From Phycisphaerae bacterium (GTDB lineage: Bacteria; Planctomycetota; Phycisphaerae; SM23-33): a DNA stretch of 53,755 nucleotides. The stretch is taken from assembly GCA_011050235.1 (NCBI GenBank), contig DRGC01000011.1:1-53755 (forward strand), written 5' to 3'. Shown here piece by piece: positions 7,987 through 19,000 of the stretch. Position numbers and translations under genes: made by a program. The notes under the pieces were generated by a model. It was not told the origin of the DNA. It did no database searches and saw nothing but the letters and a program-made list of their open reading frames with translations. Each line of letters opens with the position of its first letter. The stretch's first letter is position 1.

Positions 7987-8059
7987 TCCCCGATAGCTCA
8001 ATTGGTAGAGCGAGCGGCTGTTAACCGCTAGGTTCTAGGTTCAAGTCCTAGTCGGGGAG
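7987..8059 (+). tRNA. tRNA-Asn (GTT)
   Basis: A 73-nt cloverleaf. Acceptor TCCCCGA pairs with TCGGGGA, with discriminator G at 8059. The D arm is GCTC...GAGC. The anticodon stem AGCGG/CCGCT has loop CTGTTAA, giving anticodon GTT. The T arm is CTAGG/CCTAG with loop TTCAAGT. CCA is not encoded. It is the fourth member of the 80-bp periodic array and the only intact one. It probably shares the promoter at 7672-7699. Confidence 0.93.
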
Positions 8060-8080
8060 TTCTTTTCTTAGGGGTCAGCC

Positions 8081-8356
8081 ATGTATTGGGTGTATGTGCT
8101 TGTTAGCGAGAGCACGGGTAAACGCTACGTCGGCCAGACCGCCGATCTCAAGCGTCGCCTGGTTGAGCACAACACCCCTGAGCACAATCGACGCAAACAC
8201 ACGAGCCGAAACGCCGGCCCGTGGCGGCTGGTCCACCGGGAGAACTATCCCACCCGAGCCGAAGCTATGCGCCGAGAGAAGTGGCTGAAATCCGGTGCCG
8301 GCCGTCTGTGGCTGGATGAGACGATCGGTAGAGCAAGTCCGCCGCAGGCGGATTAA
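8081..8356 (+). CDS. Small GIY-YIG endonuclease-domain protein (between tRNA-Asn and a tRNA-Asn fragment)
   Basis: A 91-residue, single-domain GIY-YIG protein of the UPF0213/URI type. It opens MYWVYVLVSESTGKRYVGQT (the GIY and YIG strands as YVL and YVG). QTADLKRRLVEHN supplies the catalytic Arg helix, then WRLVHRENYPTRAEAMRREK contains the probable metal-binding Glu. AGGGG lies about 7 nt before the ATG, and the gene starts 21 nt after the tRNA-Asn. Its last codons (IGRASPPQAD) are read from a tRNA-Asn D-arm-like segment plus the palindrome TCCGCCGCAGGCGGA, and its stop TAA is the TTAA of the tRNA anticodon loop. The natural C-terminus has therefore been replaced or fused. It may be a homing-type nuclease of a small mobile unit, or simply a house-keeping paralogue; activity is unproven. 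Confidence 0.8.
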   Translation: MYWVYVLVSESTGKRYVGQTADLKRRLVEHNTPEHNRRKHTSRNAGPWRLVHRENYPTRAEAMRREKWLKSGAGRLWLDETIGRASPPQAD

Positions 8357-8413
8357 CCGCTAGGTTCTAGGCCGCAGATCCGCCTCCGGCGGGTCCAAGT
8401 CCTAGTCGGGGAG
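8324..8413 (+). pseudogene. tRNA-Asn fragment interrupted by two palindromic elements
   Basis: The segment keeps ATCGGTAGAGCAAG (D arm), TTAACCGCTAGGTTCTAGG (anticodon 3' side, variable loop, T stem) and TCCAAGTCCTAGTCGGGGAG (T loop, acceptor 3' strand). TCCGCCGCAGGCGGA (8338-8352) replaces the anticodon 5' side. A second palindrome-bearing insert (about 8372-8393, with CCGCC TCC GGCGG) splits the T loop. The 5' acceptor strand is missing, because coding sequence of the GIY-YIG ORF takes its place. Confidence 0.75.
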
Positions 8414-8650
8414 ATGTCGAATAGGCTGTGCTTTGGGCGGTCTTGTTGTGTTTCGGTGGGACTGGCCGGTTGGTGTGGGGTGTTCGAAAGATCGGAACGT
8501 TGTAGGGCGGGTGGGGTGGTTGGATGATCGTTGGGAGGTGTGGTTTGGGGAGTGGGGCGGAGCGATCACGCAATGCTTCAGTGCAGTTCAGGCTCGGGAA
8601 GGTGGTCCCCGTCTATGGGGATGGGGCCGGGGATCTGCGGAGTCCAGTCT
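8414..8650. other. Gene-free G-rich spacer holding repeat copy 1
   Basis: About 237 nt between the tRNA fragment and the end of the PEP-CTERM gene. It contains a 30-nt sequence (8462-8491) repeated exactly at 21801-21830. I see no convincing gene, RNA or terminator in the rest. Confidence 0.5.
8462..8491. repeat. 30-nt dispersed repeat, copy 1
   Basis: The segment begins CTGGCCGGTTGGTGTGGGGT and is identical over 30 nt to 21801-21830. Looser similarity continues for about 30 nt (a CGGAA, TTGYAGG and GGGG series). Confidence 0.7.
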
Positions 8651-9958
8651 CTAGCGGAACAATGGGGCTAGTTCCCTTCCCTTGGGGATCTTCGACCCCT
8701 TGGGGATCTTCGATCTGCGACGCAGCAGCGCCAGCCCGCCCAGGGCAAGCAGGGAAAGCGTGGCGGGTTCTGGAACCGCGCCCATCGGAGCCTCGAAGCC
8801 AAAATTAGTCTTCAGGATGGCCAGGTCCGTCGCGTCAACGATGTCATCGCCGTTGGCGTTGCCACCAGCCCAGCCGATGCCGGTGTTGCCGAAGTATTGC
8901 TTCATGATGGCCAGGTCCGTGGTGTTGACCATCAGATCGCCGTTGAAGTCGGGGACGATTCGTATCGCATCGGCCCCCTGAAACTCGGTGCCATCCATCA
9001 TCGCGCCGGTCAGGGCCAGTTCGGTCATCCCCGGCTCGATTCCCAGCGCCTGCATCTCGAAGTGCATGACCATGTCGAGCAGCAAATCGCCATCCACGTC
9101 CTCGAACGAGACGTGCCAGCTGCCGTTCGGCTTTACTCTGGGCCCAACGCCGTTCAGGAGAAGCGTGTCCAGGTCGACCTCGGTGAGGTCCAGGCCTTCA
9201 CTACCGTAGACGACCACAGGCAGGAGGCCCTTGGACTTGAGGTTGACGCTGTTGGGGTCGCTGCCCGGCTTGATGTCCACCACCAGCGTGGCGAGTTCTG
9301 GCACGAGGAAGCTTGTCTGAACGTCTCCGGCCGGGCCTGGCTCCAGGATTCCTGAGATGGCGAAGTCCAGCGAGATCGTCGTGCCGCTGCTGGCAACGAG
9401 CTGGGCGATCTGCCACGTGTCGCCCGAAGCGCCGCCGCTCAGGGCGAACGTGCCGCTCAGCTGGTCGCCGAACGTCGTCTCGACGCCCGGGGCCAGCGGC
9501 GGCGGCGAGTCGCTTGGCTCGGCGCTAGGCCCGACGTTGCGCGTCTCGAAGGGCGCTGTCACCGCGATCAGCTCAGCCAGCGTATTGAGAAAGTGTGTGT
9601 CGATGGCCGTGGCGAACAGACTGCTGTCGGCTGTCGGCGTGTAGACACCCAGGATCGGATCGTCGTGCTGGTGCAGGCTGCCGGAGAACCCCGAGTGGCC
9701 GAAGAACACACCATCGAAGCCCATCGGGTCGTGGCCCGCGTTGCCCGTCGTGTTGACGACGTAGAGCGTCGTCGAGTAGAGACTCTCTGCGCCAGTGCCG
9801 ACGGGCGTGGGGTTGGTGACGAATACGTCGTAGATCGCCGTCTGGCTGAGCAGCGTGTCGGCGTGACTGCCGGCGGCGGTGACAAGGAGCATCGCCAGTG
9901 ACCATAGAGCGATCCTGCGGCACTTTCCTGCTAGGCGTGTTGAAGTCAATTGATACAT
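8651..9958 (-). CDS. Secreted PEP-CTERM protein with dockerin-like repeats
   Basis: A 435-residue protein. The start at 9958 was chosen for GGGAGG 5-6 nt upstream and for the signal peptide it gives (RRIALWSLAMLLVTAAGSHA). The middle is a beta-rich region of unknown family. Two EF-hand-like dockerin units follow: DFNGDLMVNTTDLAIMKQYF and GNANGDDIVDATDLAILKTN. The C-terminus is a PEP-CTERM sorting signal (VPEPATLSLLALGGLALLRRR), recognised by exosortase-type systems. It then continues with an unusual tail made of a direct duplication, SKIPKGSKIPKG. The same dockerin style ends the giant protein encoded just upstream on the same strand, suggesting a shared surface assembly (inference). Confidence 0.78.
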   Translation of the reverse strand: MYQLTSTRLAGKCRRIALWSLAMLLVTAAGSHADTLLSQTAIYDVFVTNPTPVGTGAESLYSTTLYVVNTTGNAGHDPMGFDGVFFGHSGFSGSLHQHDDPILGVYTPTADSSLFATAIDTHFLNTLAELIAVTAPFETRNVGPSAEPSDSPPPLAPGVETTFGDQLSGTFALSGGASGDTWQIAQLVASSGTTISLDFAISGILEPGPAGDVQTSFLVPELATLVVDIKPGSDPNSVNLKSKGLLPVVVYGSEGLDLTEVDLDTLLLNGVGPRVKPNGSWHVSFEDVDGDLLLDMVMHFEMQALGIEPGMTELALTGAMMDGTEFQGADAIRIVPDFNGDLMVNTTDLAIMKQYFGNTGIGWAGGNANGDDIVDATDLAILKTNFGFEAPMGAVPEPATLSLLALGGLALLRRRSKIPKGSKIPKGRELAPLFR

Positions 9959-10021
9959 GTTAGCCTCCCGGACCCGACGAGCGGGCACAAGACTTCGCGC
10001 CCGCGGCGACCTTTCGGCCCG

Positions 10022-10027
10022 ATTATA
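10022..10027 (-). promoter_or_regulatory. Probable -10 element for the PEP-CTERM gene
   Basis: TATAAT on the minus strand, preceded directly by TG, lies about 64 nt upstream of the start at 9958, in the 119-nt gap behind the giant gene. No good -35 is seen at 16-18 nt. Confidence 0.35.
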
Positions 10028-10077
10028 CACCACAATCCGTTTGGGTGTCGTAGTATTATGCGTCAATTCCAGTGATA

Positions 10078-13000
10078 TCAGACACTAACCTTCATCAGAG
10101 CATCGATCTGGAGGATCGAGAACTCCTCTTCAAGATCGTCATCTCGGCGTTGGCGTCTCGTTGACCGGAGCGTCGGCGCCGTCGTAGCGATCGCGCCCTG
10201 GGCTGGCAGTGGCGCCGTCTTCTTACGGCCATTGTCACCACCCGTTGAAAGCTGCAACGCGCTGACGGCAACGGGCGGTCGGGGCTGCGACTGATGGGGC
10301 CGCTTGCCTGCCCGCTTGCGGCGGCGCCGGTTCCGCTGTGTCGTCGATTCGTAGACACCCATCGGTTCGTCAGCCGGTTCGGCTGCCAGGGAGGCCACCG
10401 GAGCTGAACTCGACAGCGTGTCGATTACGTCTGGCTGCGGTGCAAGCATCAGTGGGGCCGACGTCGCGATCAGTGTGGCGGCAACGTCACTTGCCAGTGC
10501 CGTATTGACTTCGGCCGGCGCCTGCTGCGTGGTGTCGGCCGTGACCTGCACGGGTGCTGCCGGCGTCTGCAAAGCCGCGGGCGGCGCCATCGAGGGCGCG
10601 GCCGCACTGGCGTTGAATCCGAAGTACTTGGCCAGGATCGACAGGTCCGTTACGTCGACCAGGCCGCTGCCGTTGAGGTCGCCGCCGGACCAGCCGACGC
10701 CCTGAGAGGCGAAGTTGGTCTTGAGGATCGCCAGGTCGGTCCCATCAACCAGGCCGTCGAGGTTGATGTCGCCGTATTCGGTGTTGAGGATGTCGTGGAT
10801 CAGCACGTCCATGTCGTCTTCGTCGGCGTCACCGTCGCCGTCGAGGTCGAAGGCAGCGTTTCCCTGGTGGGCGTAGAGCAGATCGATGTCCAAGCTGTCG
10901 ACCAGCCCGTCACCGTTGAAGTCACCCGCGACGGCTGGGGCCAGGTTGGCGAAGTCTCGGCCGTCAACGACCTCACTTGGGCCCAGGGAAATCGCGTAGT
11001 TCACAGGCCCCGACAGATTCGACATGTCGCCGCCCAGGCCGACAACGCTACCGGTTACGCCGCCGAGGGCAAAGCTGCCCAGAACCGCGCCCGTCGACGG
11101 GTCGATGCGATAAACCAAACTGCCGATGCCCGAACCGATCGCCAGCAACTCGCCGCCCACATAGGCCAACCCGCCGTCCAGCGCGCCCAGGCCGGTGGCG
11201 AAGGTGCTGAGCACCGAACCATCCGTCGGGTCAATGGCGATGATCTCGCCCGCGGCGTTGCTGTCAAACAGCACACCCAGATCAGCCGCGCCGGTCAGGC
11301 CGCCCGTCACCGCAGCCGATATCGTCAGCGTCCGGACGAAACTATCACTGGCGGGATCCCACACAGCTACTTGGTCGGACATGTATTGGATGTAGAGCAG
11401 CCCGTCGAGGTAGGCGAGCCCCTTGATGACATAGATAGCCCCAAACGTCAGCGGATCGGAATCGATCACCGCCCCGGTATCCAGGTCCAGCTCCCACAGC
11501 GTGGGCGTGAACCAGTCGTTGGCATCGACGTAGAACAGGCTATCCGGCCCGACGGCCAGGCCCTGATAGCCTACGCTGACTGGATTGGCCGGAGCGGCAA
11601 AGCTGTTGAGCGTGCTGCCGTCAGTCGGGTCGATCTCGTGGATCGTCATCGCCCCGCCAACCACCTCAGCGGCAAAGGCCCGCTCCTCCACGCCAATCGG
11701 GGCCGTCTGCTGCCACCCGGCGGGCACGACCTGACGAACCTTGTAGTCATCCTGCACCAGCCCGGCGAAACGGTAGCGCCCGCGCTCGGTGGCCGGATCG
11801 ATGATGCCGTCGCCGTTGAGGTCTTCGCTTGCGGTCGTGGCCGTGGCAATCACGCCGCTGGCCGGATTGACCAACTCCACCGTCCACCCGTTGACGCCAA
11901 CCTCGACGCCATCCCGCACGCCATCACCGTCCAGATCACCGAAGACCTGCCCGGCGACCTCCGCGTCGGCCGGCTCGTTGCCGAAGTCCAGGCCCTCGTA
12001 TGCCTGGCTGGCTTCAACAGTCAGCAGATATGTCTCGCTCACAGGAAAAGTCTGCGACCAACCGGCCTGGGCGACCTGGCGTACCTCATAGTCGCCCGGC
12101 AGGAGCGCATCAACGACATAGATGCCGCTCTCAGTCGCAGGATCGATCGAACCGCTGCCGTCCAGATCGACATCCATGGTCACTGCCGTCGCAACAACGC
12201 CCGACGTGGCGACATCAACCACCTCGATCGTCCAGCCGTTAATCCCGAACTCGCCAGCATCCTGTACGCCACTGCTGTTGAGATCGTTGAATATCTGGCC
12301 GAAGATCGTCCCGAGTTCGCCCACCCCAAAGTCCAAGCCCGACAGTGTTTCGCTCACCGCCAGCGTGGCCGTATGTATGCCGCCGGCAGGCGCTGTGACC
12401 GTCCAGCCCTCGGCCGTCACAACCCGGATATCAACCGTACCGACTCGCACGTAATCAAGCACATATAGGCCCGACTCCGTTTCGGGGTCGATTGTGCCGC
12501 TCTCGTCAAGGTCGATGTCCATGGTGACGGTCGAGGCGATGACGCGCCCGTCGATCGGATCGACGGCCTCGACGGTCCAACCGTTCAGTCCAACTTCGCC
12601 GGCGTCCCGAGCGAGATTGGCGTTGACGTCGTTGAAGAGTTGGCCGGTGACCACGCCGGCATCGGTATTGGCGAAGTCCATGCCGCTAAGCGACTGACCT
12701 ACAGCCAGCGAGAAGGTCAAGGACCTGGGGCCGTATGTGGCGCCGAGGTAGACTAGCGGAGTGGTGATCTTGCCGTATTGCGGGCTGTACTCCGTGCCGT
12801 CCGACCCTATCAGGCCGAAAACGCGGTTGGCGTCGCCGGTGCGGCCAAACACTTGAATGGTCCGGGCGACCGGATCGTCGATGACCTCGATGGTGATGTC
12901 GTCGAAGTCCTTGTCCGCGGTGGCCCATTGCTTCTGACTGCCCATTCTCATGTCTTCGACGACAAACCAATAGCGATTGGGATCGGTCCCGGGCGTATAG

Positions 13001-16000
13001 GCGGGGAAATCTATGCCGTGCAGTGAGCCGCTCGGCAGCGCCTGGAAGACGTCATCGTTGACCTTCCACAATCCGGGCGTGGGGTCGACCTCGAGGAAGG
13101 ACCCTTCGAGCCAGTAGGGCTCGTAGCTGAATATGTCGACAACGAAGTTTGTCCACCCAGCGTATATGTGCAGCTTCATGTCGAACGGCTCGCGGTATGT
13201 CTGCACCCACCCGTCCTGTTGCATTTCGCGAAGCTGGTAATCTTCGGCGGGCAGATCGGTGAAGGCGTACAGGCCGGCTTCGGTGATCGGATCGATCATC
13301 CCGTCGGTGTTGAGGTCCGCACTGGCCGTGACGGTTGTTGCGATGACAGCCCCCGTGCTGGGATCGACCAGTTCGATCGTCCAGCCGTCAAGTCCGGGCT
13401 CGGTCGGTCCGCGCAGGCCGTCGCCGTCGACATCGTGCCACTTCTGGCCGGCGACGCCGTTGGCCGGGCGGTTGCCGAAGTCGGCGCCCGTCTCGTGCTG
13501 GGCTACGGCAACGACAAACGTATAGCTTACGCCAGCGGGAACGGTCTGGGTCCATCCGTTCTGCCGGACCTGTCGGACGAGATACTCGCCCGGCTGCAGG
13601 TCCTCGAAGCGATACGTGCCGCGTTCACTCACGGGGTCGATCGAGCCGTTACCGTCGACGTCCTGGTCAGCTGTGGCGGCCGTGGCGACCACATCCCCGG
13701 TGGCGGTGTTGACCAGTTCGACGGTCCAGCCGTTCACGCCAGTTTCGGCAGGGCCGTGGAGCCCGTCGCCATCGGAATCGCTGAATATCTGGCCCGCTAT
13801 CGACGGCAGCGACACGACGCCAAACGAGGCATCCCCGTATGTCTGGCCGCTGAGCGCCGCAAAGGTGTGTCCGGGCGCCGCCGGATAGGTCTGCGACCAT
13901 AACTCCGGCATGACCAGGCGGGCCTCATAGTTGCCCGGCTTGATGCCGGCAAAGGCGTATCGGCCCGACTCCGTGTGTGGATCAATCGAGCCGCTTTCGT
14001 CCAGGTCCACGTCGGCGGTGATTGCCGTGGCCGCGATTCCGCCGGTGTCGACGTCGACTAGCTTGACGGTCCAGCCGTTCAGGCCGTTCTCAGCGACGCC
14101 CTGAAGGCCGTCGTAGTCGGCGTCGTCGAAGACCTGGCCGGCGGCCGACGCCCGCTCAAACAGGCCGAAGTCGACCCCGCTGACCGTTGCAGCCGCAACG
14201 GTGACAAACTGTGGGTAGCCGGTGTTGACGCGCTGGAACACGCTGACGGCGTCGTCGTACTCTCCGGCTGTATACACATACAGGCCATCGGGGCTCACGG
14301 ACACGTCGCTAATGCCATACAGCCCGTCGACGCCGGCCACGCCGTCCTGATGGATCTCCTGCAGAGCCAGCAGGCCGGTGTCGAGATCCCGCTCGAAGAC
14401 GACAAGTGCATTGTCATCATGGCCGCCAGCCAGCACGTGCCGGCCGTCCGGGCTTATGGCCAGCGCTCGCGTTGCTGCCAGGCCGTCAATCCCCCCCTGC
14501 CCGTCGACGTAGCTCGTCACGTACGTCAGCAGACCGGTGACCGGGTCCCTGTCGAACACGGACACCGCGCTGTCGCCGGGATAGGCTGTATAGACCTGCA
14601 AGCCATCCGGGCTGACGAGCAGGTCGCCGACGCCGGCCAACCCGTCGACGCCGTCCTGATTGTCGTAGAGCGTCTGGACGTGTGTCAGGCGGCCCGTGGC
14701 TGCGTCCCGGCTGAACACGACTAGAGAGCCCGGGCTGCTGCATGCAACATAGATGTTTAGCCCGTCAGCACTCACCGTCACCGCCCCCGGACCGGACAGG
14801 CCGGGAGCGTCAACGTCGTCGACCAGTGCCTGGTGCTGACTCAGAAGACCCGTAGTCGCACTGCGGACGAATACCAGCAAGCTGTCGTTCGCCTCACCGC
14901 TGGTGGTGACGTAGACGTAATTGCCGTCGGGGCTGTCCACCGCTGCCCTGGGGATGCCGTGGTCCAGCACGAAGTCCGACTCGGACCGGATGGCCTGGGC
15001 CCTCGTTACATAGCCGGTATCGCGGGAGCGGTCGTAGACAGCCAGCAGGCCCTCATAGTCGCCCCCGACGACAAGCAGCGACCCGCCGTCTGAGTTCATG
15101 GCCAGCCACACTGTCTCCTCGACGGCGTTGTAGTTGTTGCCCTCAACGACCTGTACGACACTCAGTTCGCCCGTCAGGCTGTCTCTCTGGAGAACAGTCA
15201 TGGCGTCGTCGTACCGTGTGCCGACATACAGGTGATTGCCGTCCTGCGAGACGGTCAGGACGCGCGCGCCGTCCAGGTAATCCGCGCCGCCGACACCGTC
15301 TCGCAGCATCTGACTGAAGACCAGCTCGCCCGTTCCGCCGTGGGGCATGCTCTGTAGCCAATCCGGGGCGGCAACCGGCTGCACTCGGTAATCTCCGGCC
15401 GCGACGCTGGCGAAGCTGTACACTCCCATTTCCGTCTGCGGATCGATCGTGCCATTGGAATCCAAATCGATACTGGCGGTAACCTGCGTGTCGACCACCG
15501 TGCCGCTGGCCACATCCACCAACTCCACGGTCCAGCCGTTGACGCCAACATCGCCGATGTCCTGGACGCCGTTGTCGTTGATGTCATCGAACACTTGACC
15601 TTCTATGTCGCCGTAGGCGATGTCGGCAAAGTCGACTCCGGCCACATCCTCGCCGATCGTTAGCGAAACGAGGTGCGAGCCGATTGGCGCAACCTGCGTC
15701 CAGCCGGCCGGAAGAACGTGTCGCACTTCGTAGTCGCCTGGAATCAGGTCGTCGAACGAATACAAGCCGCTCTCGGTGTCGGCGGCGATGACGCCGTTGC
15801 CGTCCAGGTCGATGCTGGCTGTTGTTGTGGCGCCCACTACAAGGCCGGTGGTCGGGTCGACAAGCTCAACCGTCCAACCGTCCTGGCCGAGATCGCCGGC
15901 ATCGTGCACGCCGTCGAGGTGACGGTCAGCGAACACCTGTCCGGAAATGTCGGCGAGCATGAAAACACCGAAGTCCAGGTCCTCGACCGTCTGGCCGTTA

Positions 16001-19000
16001 AGTGACAGGGCGTAGTTGCCCTCGGGGGTACTCTGTGCCCAGGCGATCGGTAGGACAACACGGACTTCATAATCGCCCGACAGGATTTCATTGAGGGTAA
16101 ACCATCCCGCTTCCGTGGCCGGGTTAATGACGCCGTCACCGTCGAGATCCTCACTAACGGTCACGGCGGCAGCGACGACAATGCCGTAAAGGTCGATCAG
16201 TTCGACGACCCAGCTGTTGGCGCCGTTCTCGCCGGCATTAAGGACGCCGTCGTTGTTGACATCCACGAACACTTGGCCGCTCAATGCGCTAACCCGCGCA
16301 TTGCCGAAATCGGCATCGCTGACAATCTCGCCGGCGGCCAACGTCTGTTCGATGGGCCCGACCGTATGGACGTGTTCAAAGACATCGATAACCGACGTGT
16401 CCGCCCAGGCTGAGGTGTAGAGGAATCGCCCGTCTTGACTGAGCGTCAGCGCCCAGGTGCCGACGAGCGTATCAGCTTGGTCAGCCAGCGTCAGTTCGCC
16501 GGTCGCTGCATCCCGGTGATACAACAGAAGGGAATTGCCGCTCCCGGCCGCATAGACGAACTGCCCGTCAGGGCTGATGGTCACGGCGTAAACCGCGTCG
16601 GCGTATACAGACCCCACTAGCGACAGTTCACCGGTGAGTTCGTCGCGGGCAAAGATCGTCACGGCGTCCTCAGCGGGTGAGACCGTGTAGACGTGTCGCC
16701 CGTCCACACTGCAGGCCAGATCCGTTGGTTTGCCCATCTGCGGCGCGTCGGTGCTGGCGTAGAGGGTCTGGAGATGAGTCAGGCGCCCGGTGACCGCATC
16801 GCGTGTGAATACGTAAAGGGCCTCATCACCGTCCACCAAGCGGGCACTGACGAAAGCGTGAGCCCCATTCGGGGAGATACGAATGACGTATGGCGCATTG
16901 AAATCATCGAGGCCGTTCGTGTCGTGTTCCACAACCTGTTCGACAGACAGCAAGCCGGACGCCGGATCCCGACGGAACACGGTTACCGCGCCGCGGAATC
17001 GTTCATCCGTAACATAGATGAATGCCCCGTCGGGGCTGATCGCCTGGCCTCGGGGGTAGCTCAGAGATGCGCCGTTCTCACCATCACGAAGGGTCTGCAA
17101 GAACGTTAGGTCGCCAGTGGCCGGATCTCGTTGGAACACGTAGAACGCATCAACTTCAGTCAGATAGACAAACAAACCATCCGGACTGACGATGACATTT
17201 GCGGCAAGGTTGAAGGCGTCGGGGCCGGCTGACCGGAGTTCCTGATCGAACGTCAACTGACCGGTGTAAGGATTGCGCTGGAAGATAGCCAACGCGTCCC
17301 CGAAGTTGTCGGTCACGTAAAGCTGTCGGCCATCGGGGGACAAGGCCGAGCTGGCGGCGCCGTTCAGCCCGCCCGTGCCGTCAGGCACTTGCTGGATCGG
17401 CGTTAGCTGTGCTGCCTCCTGGGAGGGAGCCGTTTGAGTCCAGCCCTGCCGAGCCACCTCGTGGATTTCGTAATCGCCCGGCAGGAGATGATCGAAGGTG
17501 TAGAGGCCGGCCTCGGTTTCGGGATCGATCGAGCCGTCGCCGTTGAGGTCCATGCTGGTCGTAACAGCCGTGGCTATCAGGCCGCCGGTGTCCGTGTCGG
17601 TCAGTTCGATCACCCACCCGTCCATGCCCGGCTCGCCGGCGTCCCGCTGACCATCGGCGTCGAGGTCTTCGAACTCTTGGCCGCTAATGGAAGAAGGATC
17701 GGTAACGACCACGCCGAAGTTCAAGTCCGTCACGCCGCTATCGCCGGAGAAAAGGGTGATATTGTGAGTGCCATCGGCGGGCAAAGTGAGCGTTACTTGC
17801 GAGTGGACAATCAGGCGGGTCTCATAACTCCCCGGCCGAAGACCGGCAAAAACATACAGACCGTTTTCGCTGGCGGGGTCGACAGAACCGTTGCCGTCCA
17901 GGTCGACCGGGCCGCTTCGAGTCAGGCCAAGGATCGCGCCCGTCTCGCTGTCGATCAGCTCAACCAACAGGCCGCCAACACCTTCCTCACCGACATCCCG
18001 CACTCCGTCGGCATTGTCATCATGGAACACTTGCCCGGACACGTCGACAGAAAGGAACGAACCGAAGTCTTGCCCGCTGATGACATCTCCGGCGGCGAGG
18101 TAGACCTGGTGGTACTGGCCATGCGGGAAGTCAAACACCGTCAGGCCATAGTAGCCCGTGACGAAGACGTGCTGATTGTCCGGGCTGATGGCGAGGGAAT
18201 TGGGTTGCCATATGTTGTCCATTACTTGGGACAGGGCCAGCTCGCCCGTGGCAGCATCTCGATCGAATATGGCCAGTGAGCCATCGTCGTAGCTGACGAC
18301 AAGCACATGTTGATCATCCGAGGTAACGGAGACAGCATAGGGCGTCTCCAGGCCGTCTATCCAGTCTGACCTATCCTGTAGGATCTGCCCGCGACTCAGT
18401 TCGCCAGTTATCTCGTCCCGCAGGAAGAGGGCAATGCTGTTGCCTCCGGTGGCAACAACGTAGATGTGTCGTCCATCGCCGCTGACGGCCAAGTCTGACG
18501 GGTTGTAAAGTCCATTCGGAGTTGCACCGAAAAGTTTCTGAATGTACGTCACGATGCCTGTGGCCGGATCGCGACTGAAGGTTGCCAGAATTCCGTTGGG
18601 TCTGTTGTAAGAATAGGCGTCGGAGATGACGTACACATACTGTCCGTCGGGCGAGACGGTCAGGCCATGGGGTCCCCAAAGGGCGTCATCGTTCTCGGCG
18701 CCATTGAAGACGGCCTGTACCTGCGACAGGAGCCCAGTGGTGGGGTCCTGTGTGAATATGGCCAGCGAGTCGTCCCAACTGGCGATAAGCACATCACGAC
18801 CATCAGGGCTGAGGGCTATATCCCTAGGCGTGCCCAGGCCGACCACGCCGTCTACGCCTTCCGTTAACGTCTGCAGAAGCGACAATTCGCCCGTGGCCAC
18901 ATCTCTGCGGTACACGAGTAATGAGTAGTCCCCCGACGAACTACGCGCGTATACGTATAGGCCGTTCGGGTTGACCGCCAAGAAGCGTGCGACGTGCGGG

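Noticed and set aside
10795-12468. Long open frame on the plus strand inside the giant gene
   Set aside because: It is antisense to repeat-coded sequence with strong codon bias; the minus-strand frame has clear repeat and propeller motifs, while this one has none.
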